NCBI GenBank assembly: GCA_937934385.1
Contig: CALGZV010000244.1
Span: forward strand, 1-16,111
Direction of reading: 5' to 3'
Source of the DNA: an uncultured Clostridia bacterium
Lineage (GTDB): Bacteria > Bacillota > Clostridia > Oscillospirales > CAG-272
DNA length: 16,111 bases
In this document: positions 6,131 to 14,019 of the stretch, piece after piece
Layout: every line of letters starts with the position of its first letter
Numbering within the stretch: the stretch's first letter is position 1
The notes under the pieces: generated by a model
Databases searched by the model: none
Seen by the model: only the letters and a program-made list of their open reading frames with translations
What the model was told of the DNA's origin: nothing
Translations under genes and position numbers: made by a program

Positions 6131-7690
6131 TTACTGCGGTATTGATACTGTTTCACCGCTTACAACCTGATGGATAAGCTCTTTTGCCGTATTTACAGTC
6201 GACTGGTCAGGTATCATGACATATACATTCATAGTTGAGATAGAATATGTTATACGGCTGTCTCCGTATCCGTTTACACTGTAGTTTACAATGTTCCAGT
6301 CTCCGCCGGAATTTAGCTGGTCGCGTACGAGCGACGTGATCAGGTCGTACGGAACGGAAGTTTCAAAGCTTCCGGACATTGCACCGAGAAGTGAGGAATA
6401 TCTTGTAAGAATATCAGGCGACATTGCTTTGTTTACAACCGATTTTATAACCGCCATCTGATTTTTTCCGCGTTGACGGTCACCGTCCCCAAACGAATAT
6501 CTTTCGCGTGCGAAAAAGAGTGCCGCTTCTCCGTCTAAGTGGTTGATTCCTTTATTATAGTGATATGATTTTCCGACTGCTTTCGGAGCAAGGGAAGAAT
6601 TAAAGTCGTAATCAGAATAGACGTCTATGCCGCCGAGACTGTCTATAATTTTTTCAAAACCGCTGAAATTAACCCTGAAGTAATAATCTATTTCAGTATC
6701 GTAGAGCATTCCGAGTGTGTCCATGCATACATCTACACCGAAGTTTCCGGCATGAGTAAGCTTATCGCACACTCCGTGTGAAATCGAGAGGGGAACATAA
6801 TAATCGCGAGGAGTGGAAAGAAGCAGGACCTGTTTTGTGTTGGTATTGATCACAGCTATAATATTGACATCGCTGCGGCTTCTTTGCGGTATTTTATCAG
6901 CGCGTGTGTCTACACCGCTGATATATACGGTAAAGACACCGTCTCCATAAACCTCTTCTGCAGTTTTACCGGGCTCCTGTTTGTTACTGTTTTTAATTTC
7001 TATCTGAGTTATTTCGCGTATTTTTGATTCGATATCTTCATATCCCTCAATTTCTTTGACCGTGTTGATAAATTCAGTATTGAATATTATCGCGTTTATA
7101 TTGTGAGCTAAAAGGTCATCAATGATTTCTGTAAAACCGGAATAATCTGCGGTCTTTACTTCTGTGTCCAGCGTTTTATTAATATCTGATACTGCGGAAT
7201 CGGCATTTTCACGGTCGATAAAAGAGAGCATACCAAAGGTATAGTCTTTCATTTCGCTGAGCGCCTGAGCAGGATCGTCGGCCGCAACGTATATACCGAT
7301 CTGTGATGTTCCGGCATTGACGTTTGTAATATTTTTCAGAAGTCCGTATGTTTTTGAAAGATAGTATGTTCCTGCTATCATAATGACAGTCAGAAGAACA
7401 TTTATGACTAAACCTATCCAATACCGTGTTTTTTTTCTCGGACTGAGCAGAAATGCAGAAGTAACTATCCATATAATCAGCATTATGATTATTGCCGGAA
7501 ATAATATTTTAGTCGGAAGAATGTTTATCATAAATATATGGATGTCCAAAACGATCATTGCTATGAACATCAGTGCGGACAGTACAAGACCGATTCTGTG
7601 AAGTATACGCCTCTTTTTTTTGCGTTTAAGCGCTGTATTGAAATTACCGGATTCGTTGTCCCTTAAAGGGTAATTATTGTTATAATTCAT
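6131..7690 (-). CDS. LytR-CpsA-Psr (LCP) family glycopolymer ligase
   Basis: Membrane-anchored enzyme of 519 residues that should transfer undecaprenyl-linked glycopolymers to peptidoglycan on the outer face of the membrane. Residues about 30-56, 62-82 and 91-111 are three membrane segments after a basic N-terminus. About 130 residues of accessory extracellular sequence follow. The LCP domain (about 250-450) shows YISGVDTR, RSRSD, STPRDYYV, GGIDVYSDYDF, GINHLDGEAALFFARER and GDGDRQRGKNQ. Its arginines and aspartates bind the lipid pyrophosphate and metal. I prefer the ATG at 7690 because GGAG lies about six bases upstream; the ATG at 7702 has a GGGTGA directly abutting it. The gene follows glf, consistent with attaching a galactofuranose-containing polymer. 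A hairpin terminator lies just after the stop. Confidence 0.92.
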   Translation of the reverse strand: MNYNNNYPLRDNESGNFNTALKRKKKRRILHRIGLVLSALMFIAMIVLDIHIFMINILPTKILFPAIIIMLIIWIVTSAFLLSPRKKTRYWIGLVINVLLTVIMIAGTYYLSKTYGLLKNITNVNAGTSQIGIYVAADDPAQALSEMKDYTFGMLSFIDRENADSAVSDINKTLDTEVKTADYSGFTEIIDDLLAHNINAIIFNTEFINTVKEIEGYEDIESKIREITQIEIKNSNKQEPGKTAEEVYGDGVFTVYISGVDTRADKIPQRSRSDVNIIAVINTNTKQVLLLSTPRDYYVPLSISHGVCDKLTHAGNFGVDVCMDTLGMLYDTEIDYYFRVNFSGFEKIIDSLGGIDVYSDYDFNSSLAPKAVGKSYHYNKGINHLDGEAALFFARERYSFGDGDRQRGKNQMAVIKSVVNKAMSPDILTRYSSLLGAMSGSFETSVPYDLITSLVRDQLNSGGDWNIVNYSVNGYGDSRITYSISTMNVYVMIPDQSTVNTAKELIHQVVSGETVSIPQ

Positions 7691-7850
7691 AAAAATCTCC
7701 ATTCACCCGCTGTGTAATGTACACCTCTGTGTTTTAGGTAACAAAAACAAAGCCATAAATCTTTGCGACAAATCAGAATTGCAGCAAGATACAAAACATA
7801 AATTCAAGTTCCATTCAAACGGGATAAAAAACGAAAAAACAATACGTAAT

Positions 7851-8957
7851 TTATTTACTGAGTATCTGGTCTGCTTTATCAAGTGCCGATGCAATAACTG
7901 CGTCCATGTCATAATACTTATATTCACCGAGCCGGCCGCCGAAGATTATTCCTTTTTGTGAATCGGCAAGCTTTTTGTATTCTGCATAAAGCTTACTGTT
8001 TTTCTCATCATTTACGGGATAATACGGCTCGTCTCCCGGTTTCCATTCCGAGCTGTATTCGCGGCTTATTACCGTTTTGGGCTGAGTTCCGAATTCAAAC
8101 CATTTATGCTCTATAATGCGTGTCCACGGTGTTTCACGGTCGGTATAGTTTACTGCCGCATTACCCTGAAAGTTCGGTTTATCGAGTACCTCTGTTTCGA
8201 ATCTTACCGAGCGGTATTCAAGTGCGCCGAGACTATAGCCGAAATATGCGTCGATTGCTCCCGTGTATATTACCGTATCTGCACATTTGTCAAGTTCTGC
8301 CTTGTTTTTGAGATAATCCACGCCCAGTTCTACGGGGATACCTTCAAGAAGATTTTCTGCAAGCTTTGTATATCCTCCTATCGGAATTCCCTGATAAAGA
8401 GCATTGAAGTAGTTATTATCAAATGTCAGGCGGACAGGCAGGCGTTTAATAATAAACGCAGGCAGCTGATTGCAGGGGCGTCCCCATTGTTTTTCGGTAT
8501 ATCCTTTTATAAGCTTTTCATATATATCTGTTCCGACTAAGCTGATAGCCTGCTGTTCAAGGTTTTCAGGTTCGGTGATTCCTGCTTCGCGTCGCTGCTG
8601 TTCAATTTTTTCGGCTGCTTCCTCCGGTGTTGTTACTCCCCACATCTTATTAAATGTATACATATTAAAGGGAAGGGAGTAAAGCTCGCCGTGATAGTTA
8701 GCTACGGGCGAGTTGGTAAAGCGGTTAAACTCGGCAAACTGTGTAATATATTCCCAAACCTTTTTATTGTTGGTGTGAAAGATATGCGCTCCGTATTTAT
8801 GTACGTTGATTCCTTCGATCTCTTCGGTATAGATATTTCCGGCAATATTCGGACGTTTGTCAATTACAAGAACGGATTTTCCGGTTGCTTTTGCACGCTG
8901 GGCGAACACTGCACCGTACAGACCGGATCCTATTATCAGATAGTCGTATTTATTCAT
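7851..8957 (-). CDS. glf: UDP-galactopyranose mutase
   Basis: Flavoenzyme of 368 residues converting UDP-galactopyranose to UDP-galactofuranose in the cytoplasm. The FAD-binding GSGLYGA is at residues 10-16 and the family motif KYGAHIFHTNN at about 54-64. YTEKQWGRP lies at about 153-161, and the C-terminal FGGRLGEYKYYDMD completes the flavin site. Length is normal for bacterial Glf. The ATG at 8957 has AAAGGAA upstream. It lies between glycosyltransferase genes and an LCP gene, so the window suggests a galactofuranose-containing surface polymer. No dedicated galactofuranosyltransferase is obvious, though the DUF4422 protein next to it is a candidate. A terminator precedes the gene, and I see no convincing promoter in the 102-base gap. 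Confidence 0.97.
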   Translation of the reverse strand: MNKYDYLIIGSGLYGAVFAQRAKATGKSVLVIDKRPNIAGNIYTEEIEGINVHKYGAHIFHTNNKKVWEYITQFAEFNRFTNSPVANYHGELYSLPFNMYTFNKMWGVTTPEEAAEKIEQQRREAGITEPENLEQQAISLVGTDIYEKLIKGYTEKQWGRPCNQLPAFIIKRLPVRLTFDNNYFNALYQGIPIGGYTKLAENLLEGIPVELGVDYLKNKAELDKCADTVIYTGAIDAYFGYSLGALEYRSVRFETEVLDKPNFQGNAAVNYTDRETPWTRIIEHKWFEFGTQPKTVISREYSSEWKPGDEPYYPVNDEKNSKLYAEYKKLADSQKGIIFGGRLGEYKYYDMDAVIASALDKADQILSK

Positions 8958-9005
8958 GATATTATTCCTTTCTTTAGCTGTTTCCTTTGTAAGTATTTAA
9001 AAAAT

Positions 9006-9046
9006 ATATGCCGGATAATCTTGTTTTAAAAGTATATCCGGCATAT
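9006..9046 (-). terminator. Rho-independent terminator after the DUF4422 gene
   Basis: ATATGCCGGATA (9006-9017) and TATCCGGCATAT (9035-9046) are perfect 12-base arms around a 17-base loop. On the minus strand the stem is followed by ATTTTTTAAA. It lies 14 bases after the DUF4422 gene stop and before glf, so glf transcription must depend on readthrough or on a promoter I cannot identify. Confidence 0.8.
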
Positions 9047-9059
9047 GGCTTGTTATATA

Positions 9060-9848
9060 TCAGAAGCTGCTGTCGTATTGTTTTTTTCCAAATTTTGCGG
9101 CAAGAAATGATTTGATTTTTCTGGACCAGTCAATCTTTTCAGTAGAAAGAACGGCTGTCTCTGTATATGGGTATTTGTTTTTATCAAGCCATACGTCCAG
9201 CAGCAGTTCACTTACTCTTCCGAAAAGCCGCGCCTGAAAGGCATCGTACTGTGTTACATCTATGCGCTTTTCAAGCTCTTCAAGTATGGGAAACAACCAA
9301 CTGCAGTATGCATCTGCCTTGTCTGACTTCATAATAAACATATTAAACATGTGAGCGCTGCGTCGCTTCATAACACGTTCAAAAGAGATAAGGTAGTCCG
9401 GATAATTTTCGGAAATTATCTCTCTTGTAATATCGAGATGCTCTGCGTAATGCGTGTGTGCATAGTGGCTGTACAGTGTTTCTATGTAGTACTTTCTCTT
9501 TTTCGGGAGAATGATATCGCTCTTTTTTATGAGTGATTCAAGCTCGTCCGAAGTCAAAATACATGAAAACGGAGCATTTTTTTTCTTTTGAGACGAAGTT
9601 TCGCATGTAAAATGACGGCGATAATGGACGAGTCCTTTGTACTCTGCTTCGGTGTTTTTCCAAAGCCAGTAGAGTCCGGTAAGCTCACAGTAATACGGAT
9701 TTTTTGCCGAAATATTTTCGCCGGTGTTGTCTCCGGTAAATCCTATCTCTTTTTTTCCCTCGCAGCCTACGTGAAGCGGCAGATAAATGTCGTCTTCCGG
9801 CATGCGGTAAGGTTTATGTGCGGCTATTGCTATAATTGCTTTTTTCAT
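9060..9848 (-). CDS. DUF4422-family glycosyltransferase
   Basis: Protein of 262 residues of the DUF4422 family found in capsule and exopolysaccharide loci. Diagnostic segments are AIIAIAAHKPY (residues 4-14), YLPLHVG (22-28), NPYYCELTGLYWLWKN (50-65), GLVHYRRHF (72-80) and MFNMFIMKSDKADAYCSWLFPILEELE in the second half. The conserved histidines and the GLVHYRRHF segment probably form the sugar-nucleotide site. There is no signal peptide or membrane helix, so it acts on the cytoplasmic face. The ATG at 9848 has AAGG upstream. Adjacent to glf, it may use UDP-galactofuranose or extend the chain begun by the sugar transferase upstream. Donor and acceptor are unknown. Confidence 0.88.
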   Translation of the reverse strand: MKKAIIAIAAHKPYRMPEDDIYLPLHVGCEGKKEIGFTGDNTGENISAKNPYYCELTGLYWLWKNTEAEYKGLVHYRRHFTCETSSQKKKNAPFSCILTSDELESLIKKSDIILPKKRKYYIETLYSHYAHTHYAEHLDITREIISENYPDYLISFERVMKRRSAHMFNMFIMKSDKADAYCSWLFPILEELEKRIDVTQYDAFQARLFGRVSELLLDVWLDKNKYPYTETAVLSTEKIDWSRKIKSFLAAKFGKKQYDSSF

Positions 9849-10011
9849 TTTTATGCCTTATGTCTGCTGCACATGAGGCAGCTTCCTTTTTATTAATTGC
9901 CTGCCTTTAGGCGTTACAGTAATCGCGAGATTCTGAATAAAACGCTTTGTGTCGAAGATAAAAGTCTTATTTTTATATATAATTATTAATGTAAAGAACT
10001 ATATGGGCCAA

Positions 10012-10728
10012 TTACCGTCCCTGTCCGGTAAACATTACAGAGAAAGTTTTGAATATAAGCTTAAGGTCTACTAAAGCAGAACGGTTTTCTATGTATTTCA
10101 GGTCAAGCGCAACCCACTCGTCGAACGGCATATCATTTCGGTTCGGCGTTGTCTGCCAATAGCAGGTGAGTCCCGGAGTTACGGAAAGACGCTGCTTTTG
10201 ATAATCGGTATAATTATCTACTTCGCGGGGGATCGGCGGTCTGGGACCTACGAAACTCATGTCGCCTTTCAGAATATTTATAAGCTGAGGCAGTTCGTCG
10301 ATGCTCGTTTTTCTTATAAAACGCCCTATTCGGGTTATGCGGGGATCGTCCTTCATTTTGAAAGCATTCCCGTCGGCTTCGTTGTACTCGAGAAGATCAT
10401 CGAGCATTTCCTCCGCCCCTACCACCATAGAACGGAATTTGTAGAATTTAAATTTCTTTCCGTTTTTTCCTATACGTGTCTGTACAAAAATCGGAGAACC
10501 GTGCGGATCGTCGCAGAATATCAAAAATGACAGAATAAGCGACGGTATAAATAAAATTATAATAGATACTGTAGAAAGGCAGATGTCAAAAATTCTTTTA
10601 AATGCAAGATATATCTTTTTGGATTCGTTTTTGCCGGCGAATGTGTCGTTACTGTTCTCAATATGACCTATAATAGTTTTTGTCTCAACAATTGATTCTG
10701 TTGCTTTTTTAGTAAGTAAATTATCCAT
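10012..10728 (-). CDS. Undecaprenyl-phosphate sugar-1-phosphate transferase
   Basis: Initiating enzyme of 238 residues of the bacterial sugar transferase family (PF02397), which moves a sugar-1-phosphate from a nucleotide sugar to undecaprenyl phosphate. After about 40 hydrophilic residues there is one hydrophobic re-entrant helix (about 46-72). The catalytic domain follows with PIFVQTRIGKNGKKFKFYKF, DPRITRIGRFIRKTSIDELP (Asp144-Glu145 catalytic), GDMSFVGPRPP and TPGLTCYWQT. The short N-terminus marks the minimal monotopic type rather than the five-helix WbaP/WbaZ type. I chose ATG 10728 because AGGAAGG precedes it by about five bases; the in-frame ATG at 10749 lacks such a site. It has its own consensus-like promoter and a long leader. 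Confidence 0.93.
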   Translation of the reverse strand: MDNLLTKKATESIVETKTIIGHIENSNDTFAGKNESKKIYLAFKRIFDICLSTVSIIILFIPSLILSFLIFCDDPHGSPIFVQTRIGKNGKKFKFYKFRSMVVGAEEMLDDLLEYNEADGNAFKMKDDPRITRIGRFIRKTSIDELPQLINILKGDMSFVGPRPPIPREVDNYTDYQKQRLSVTPGLTCYWQTTPNRNDMPFDEWVALDLKYIENRSALVDLKLIFKTFSVMFTGQGR

Positions 10729-10973
10729 TTTAACCTTCCTTATTCGCATTTCTCGTATTTTAAATACGGTAAAGTGCTTGACGGATACAGGCGTAACTGC
10801 GAATTAAAACCTAATGATACGGAATTAAGCTCAGCCGCGGTGTTTTCATATGTCTTTGTTTCTTAATGCGGAATCGGGTATGTTCCGTAATCGGCATACA
10901 TGGTTATATGTTGTTATTTTTTATCATAAATTTGTATAAATATTTGTGTTTTTTTACACAAAATTAGTTTTGT
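10729..10973 (-). promoter_or_regulatory. Long 5' leader of the sugar transferase gene
   Basis: From the predicted start of transcription near 10973 the mRNA would carry about 245 untranslated bases. Near its 5' end TTTGTGT and ACACAAA arms (10956-10962 and 10943-10949) form a small hairpin. Farther down are CGGAA/TTCCG arms around 10873-10890 and a CGTATTT/AAATACG palindrome at 10754-10768. It does not match any riboswitch consensus I can recall, including c-di-GMP-I or ydaO types. It could be an unassigned cis-regulatory RNA or simply unstructured. Confidence 0.4.
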
Positions 10974-10979
10974 AACAGC

Positions 10980-11009
10980 ATTATAACACATTCCGTCGTC
11001 TTTTGTCAA
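10980..11009 (-). promoter_or_regulatory. SigA promoter of the sugar transferase gene
   Basis: On the minus strand TTGACA (11009-11004) and TATAAT (10985-10980) are separated by 18 bases. Both hexamers are full matches to consensus. This promoter fires leftward into the envelope polysaccharide genes and is divergent from the rpmE promoter about 140 bases to the right. Confidence 0.8.
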
Positions 11010-11145
11010 TGGTTTTAATGCTTTTGACATAGCCAAAACGCGAACAAAATTTTAGAAGTTAAATATAAAAAAAGATATTGAGTATATATATGTAAAAATA
11101 CTTTAACAGTTAATCGGATAATTAAAATAAAATCAGAAAAAACTA

Positions 11146-11174
11146 TTGCAAAAACAAATAAAGTGTGATATAAT
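11146..11174 (+). promoter_or_regulatory. SigA promoter of rpmE
   Basis: TTGCAA at 11146-11151 and TATAAT at 11169-11174 have a 17-base spacer. Transcription would begin near 11181, about 68 bases before the rpmE start. The AT-rich stretch 11010-11145 between the two divergent promoters holds no ORF or hairpin I can support. Confidence 0.8.
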
Positions 11175-11248
11175 ACCCATATATTGCGTTTTTGTGTTCG
11201 ATCGGACGCACGCAGTTATAATGAAAATTGAATGTGAGGTGTAAGGAC

Positions 11249-11455
11249 GTGAAGAAAGGTATCCATCCGGATTATAAGGACGCAGTTATCAGATGTGCAT
11301 GCGGCGCCGAGGTAAAAACCAAGAGTACAAGCGGAGATATGCATGTTGATATTTGTTCCAAGTGCCATCCGTTTTTCACGGGTAAGCAGAAGTTCGTCGA
11401 TGCCGGCGGTCGTGTAGACAAATTCAAGAAGCGTCTTGAAGCAGCCGGTAAATAA
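11249..11455 (+). CDS. rpmE: Ribosomal protein L31, zinc-binding type
   Basis: Large-subunit ribosomal protein of 68 residues beginning [11 protein letters not shown]. It has the four zinc ligands of the C+ form, Cys16 and Cys18 (CAC) and Cys36 and Cys39 (CSKC), followed by [20 protein letters not shown], the family signature. The GTG at 11249 has GAGGTG seven bases upstream and gives the normal N-terminus; an upstream in-frame TTG at 11228 would add seven unconserved residues. Carrying intact cysteines, it is the zinc-dependent primary form rather than the zinc-free alternative used under starvation. Confidence 0.97.
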   Translation: MKKGIHPDYKDAVIRCACGAEVKTKSTSGDMHVDICSKCHPFFTGKQKFVDAGGRVDKFKKRLEAAGK

Positions 11456-11459
11456 ACGG

Positions 11460-11484
11460 AAACAATTTGCTATCGCAGTTGTTT
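11460..11484 (+). terminator. Weak hairpin after rpmE
   Basis: AAACAA (11460-11465) pairs with TTGTTT (11479-11484), with an inner TGC/GCA stem and the loop tatc. The following sequence is GTTGATTT, so the U-tract is poor. It may be a partial terminator or attenuator between rpmE and hflX. A weak promoter for hflX, TTGCTC (11604-11609) with TATATT (11628-11633) and an 18-base spacer, lies downstream. Confidence 0.35.
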
Positions 11485-11676
11485 GTTGATTTAGGCGGAA
11501 TTTTGCTTTCACCGTAAATGATAAAAGACATACTGCATCAGAATTGCAAACAGATGAGCGGATTTCGTACAGACACAGTTCGTGCGTTTTTCCGCTCTTT
11601 GTTTTGCTCTTTTTCTGTATGGATGCTTATATTCTGTATTGGTACCAGATCAGTTGTTGAGAGGGAGATTTGTGTT

Positions 11677-12975
11677 ATGAGTGATATTTCTGCGGCAGAT
11701 ATTTTCCGCAGCGGCGAAGAAGGTATATCGGCGGTTCTTGTTGCGATTGACGACGGAAGCGGAAAAACCGATATTCTGCTTGACGAGCTGCAATGTCTTT
11801 TGGATACGTCGGGAGGACATGCGTACGCAAGGCTTGTGCAGCCGAGGGAACGTCCGGACGCCGGAACATATATAGGAAGCGGAAAAATAAATGAACTTAA
11901 AGAGCTGTGCGAAAACGCACAGATTCCTCTTGTTGTTTTTGATGCGGAGCTTTCTCCTGCACAGATAAAAAATATTGAGGACGGACTTGGAGGAGAGGTT
12001 ACCGTAATCGACCGCAGCATGCTTATCCTTGATATATTTGCGCTTCATGCCGCTTCCGATGAGGGCAAGCTTCAGGTCGAGCTTGCTCAGCTTCAGTATA
12101 CCGCTCCGCGTCTTGTCGGGAAAGGACTTTCAATGTCGAGACAGGGCGGAGGAAATATAGCTGCAAGAGGTCCGGGAGAAACAAAGCTTGAAACCGACCG
12201 CAGAAGAATACGGCGCCGTGTCAATGCGCTTAAGGAACAGCTTGACGAGCTTGAAAAGGAACGTGAGATAAGGCGCTGTCAGCGTAAGCGTTCGGGAATA
12301 TTCAGTATAGCGATCGCAGGGTATACAAACGCAGGAAAGTCGACTTTGCTTAACTATCTTACGGGCGCCGGAATACTTGCGCAGGATAAGCTTTTTGCAA
12401 CGCTCGATCCGACAACGCGCAAGTATACGCTTCCGGACGGAACGGATATTCTTCTTACGGATACGGTAGGTTTTATCCGCAGACTTCCTCATCATCTGGT
12501 AAAGGCTTTTCATTCGACGCTTGAGGAAATTACACTTGCCGACGCTGTACTTGCTGTTGCTGATATTTCCGATCCGGAATGTGCCGATCAGCTTCGCGTC
12601 ACGCAGGAGCTGCTTCATGATCTTGGTGCAGACGGTAAACCGATAATATATGTTTTCAATAAATCGGATCTTGTTTTACAGAATGAAAATGATACCTTGC
12701 AGCCTGCAATTCGGAATGAAAATGATAATACCGTATATATATCTGCAGAGACCGGTAAAGGGATAGATGATCTGATAAATATGATTTCGGCACTTGCTGC
12801 CTCCGGAAAGACACGGCAGATATTTGAGATACCGAATTCCGAGCTGGGTGCGCTTTCTGCGCTGTACAGAACGTCAACCGTCGAGAACGTTGAATATACA
12901 GAAGCGGGAGCTGTTGTAACGGCTGTGGTTGACGCTAAGACCAAAGGTCAGTATTCGGCATATCTGCGGAAGTGA
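11677..12975 (+). CDS. hflX: GTPase HflX
   Basis: Ribosome-associated GTPase of 432 residues that can split stalled or heat-damaged ribosomes. The N-terminal HflX domain has TYIGSGKINEL (residues 64-74). The glycine-rich link reads GKGLSMSRQGGGNIAARGPG (148-167) and TKLETDRRRIRRRV (169-182), followed by a coiled segment. The G domain has GYTNAGKS (215-222), DPTTRK (244-249), DTVGFI (262-267) and NKSD (328-331). I chose the ATG at 11677, preceded by GGGAG. An open frame back to 11518 would add 53 residues rich in hydrophobic and Cys residues that match no HflX and cover a probable promoter. Its stop overlaps the possible early start region of the next gene, suggesting co-transcription. Confidence 0.96.
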   Translation: MSDISAADIFRSGEEGISAVLVAIDDGSGKTDILLDELQCLLDTSGGHAYARLVQPRERPDAGTYIGSGKINELKELCENAQIPLVVFDAELSPAQIKNIEDGLGGEVTVIDRSMLILDIFALHAASDEGKLQVELAQLQYTAPRLVGKGLSMSRQGGGNIAARGPGETKLETDRRRIRRRVNALKEQLDELEKEREIRRCQRKRSGIFSIAIAGYTNAGKSTLLNYLTGAGILAQDKLFATLDPTTRKYTLPDGTDILLTDTVGFIRRLPHHLVKAFHSTLEEITLADAVLAVADISDPECADQLRVTQELLHDLGADGKPIIYVFNKSDLVLQNENDTLQPAIRNENDNTVYISAETGKGIDDLINMISALAASGKTRQIFEIPNSELGALSALYRTSTVENVEYTEAGAVVTAVVDAKTKGQYSAYLRK

Positions 12976-12986
12976 GGGATATAAAG

Positions 12987-13646
12987 TTGAGCGAAAAAAA
13001 AGATACGGTAGCACCAACCGTAAATTATAATCCCGAGTATATCACTCTCGGCGGAGAGGGATATGCTGAGTATACCGAAAAAAAATCGGTGTTTATCGCG
13101 CATGCTGCCCCTGTAAAAAGTTCGGCGGAAGCGTGTGAATATATAAAGAATAAGAAATCGAGATACAGCGATGCAAGGCATACTGTGTATGCGTATCTTA
13201 TCTCTGCGGAAAATGCGACGCGTTATTCTGATGACGGGGAACCGCAGGGAACTGCAGGTATTCCCGTGCTTGAAATCATCCGAAAGGGCGGGTTTACAGA
13301 TGCCGTAATTACCGTAACCAGATATTTCGGCGGAATACTTCTCGGAGCAGCCGGACTTTTGCGGGCATATACTACGGCGGCATCTGACGCGGTTTCAGAT
13401 GCCGGAATTGTGAAGTATTCAAAGTTTACCGAATTTACTGCCGTATGCAGCTACTCGGATCACCAGAAGTTGATTCCTGAACTTCAGAAACTTGAGATAA
13501 GGGTTGACGGATCGGCTTTCGGAGGAGCCGTGGAGCTTTCTCTTGCCGTAAAAAGCGATACGTACAACCGTGCGGAAGAGCGTATTACCGATATAACATC
13601 CGGACGGGTTATTCTTACGGTTACCGGGGAAAGATTCGATTATTGA
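12987..13646 (+). CDS. yigZ: YigZ/IMPACT family protein
   Basis: Protein of 219 residues of the conserved IMPACT (YigZ/YvyE) family; its biochemical role in bacteria is unsettled. Signature segments are RHTVYAYLI, DDGEPQGTAGIPVLEII and VTRYFGGILLGAAGLLRAYT in the N-terminal domain, followed by a C-terminal ferredoxin-like DUF1949-type domain (LIPELQKLEIRVDGSAFGG). I chose a TTG start at 12987 because GAGGGA lies six bases before it. The in-frame GTG at 12972 overlaps the hflX stop and would have no separate ribosome binding site. Only 11 bases separate it from hflX, so the two are probably one operon. Confidence 0.92.
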   Translation: MSEKKDTVAPTVNYNPEYITLGGEGYAEYTEKKSVFIAHAAPVKSSAEACEYIKNKKSRYSDARHTVYAYLISAENATRYSDDGEPQGTAGIPVLEIIRKGGFTDAVITVTRYFGGILLGAAGLLRAYTTAASDAVSDAGIVKYSKFTEFTAVCSYSDHQKLIPELQKLEIRVDGSAFGGAVELSLAVKSDTYNRAEERITDITSGRVILTVTGERFDY

Positions 13647-14019
13647 TATGCACTTATCAGAGCTGTCAGTTCTTTTTTACATAGGCAAGCGAAAAATGTA
13701 TTATATGGACGAATCTGCGCGGACAACCTAATGAACTGCTCTGTGCAGATTGTTTTTCAGCCGGAAATGCGATAAGCTTTGCCTGATGATGAACGGCAGG
13801 TTTGATATTTTTCAGATTTTATCGTAATATATAAAGAATTTTGTTTTCGCGGTGGATTTTTGTCCCCATTTGCTGTTTTTTATTGCAGAAAGGACGTATT
13901 CCAAAAAAATTTACTTTTTTTCCGAATATAAGAGAAGAAATAAAAAAGTATTTTTCAACTATTTTGCGTATATTATAAATATATCGTAATAAAATGGGAA
14001 AAGCCGGAGGTTTTTATAT
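13647..14019 (+). other. Intergenic region between yigZ and dgt
   Basis: No credible coding sequence in 373 bases. After the terminator at 13659-13678 there is a second hairpin: AATCTGCGC (13712-13720) with GTGCAGATT (13743-13751), a 22-base loop and then GTTTTT. That could be a backup terminator or the end of a small RNA. From about 13800 the sequence is very AT-rich. A nested imperfect dyad with GTCC/GGAC outer arms lies around 13861-13895. The dgt promoter probably lies near 13955-13985, where I see only weak -10-like TATAAA/TATATT sequences and no clear -35. Confidence 0.4.
13659..13678 (+). terminator. Terminator after yigZ
   Basis: AGAGCT (13659-13664) and AGTTCT (13668-13673) form a 6-base stem with one G-U pair around the loop gtc, running directly into six T (13673-13678). 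It begins 13 bases after the yigZ stop. Confidence 0.6.

Noticed and set aside
10754..10768. CGTATTT/AAATACG palindrome as an operator of the sugar transferase
   Set aside because: It lies far downstream of the promoter in AT-rich sequence, has only 7-base arms and one copy; chance is likely. It is mentioned only as part of the leader.
11024..11029. A second plus-strand promoter with TTGACA between the divergent units
   Set aside because: No -10-like hexamer lies 16 to 18 bases downstream, and the TTGCAA/TATAAT pair at 11146-11174 explains rpmE expression.
11518..11676. In-frame upstream extension of HflX by 53 residues
   Set aside because: The extra residues do not resemble any HflX N-terminus, cover a likely promoter, and the ATG at 11677 has its own GGGAG ribosome binding site and gives normal family length.
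12130..12944. Long minus-strand open frames inside hflX
   Set aside because: They are antisense to the conserved HflX G domain and have no recognisable motifs.
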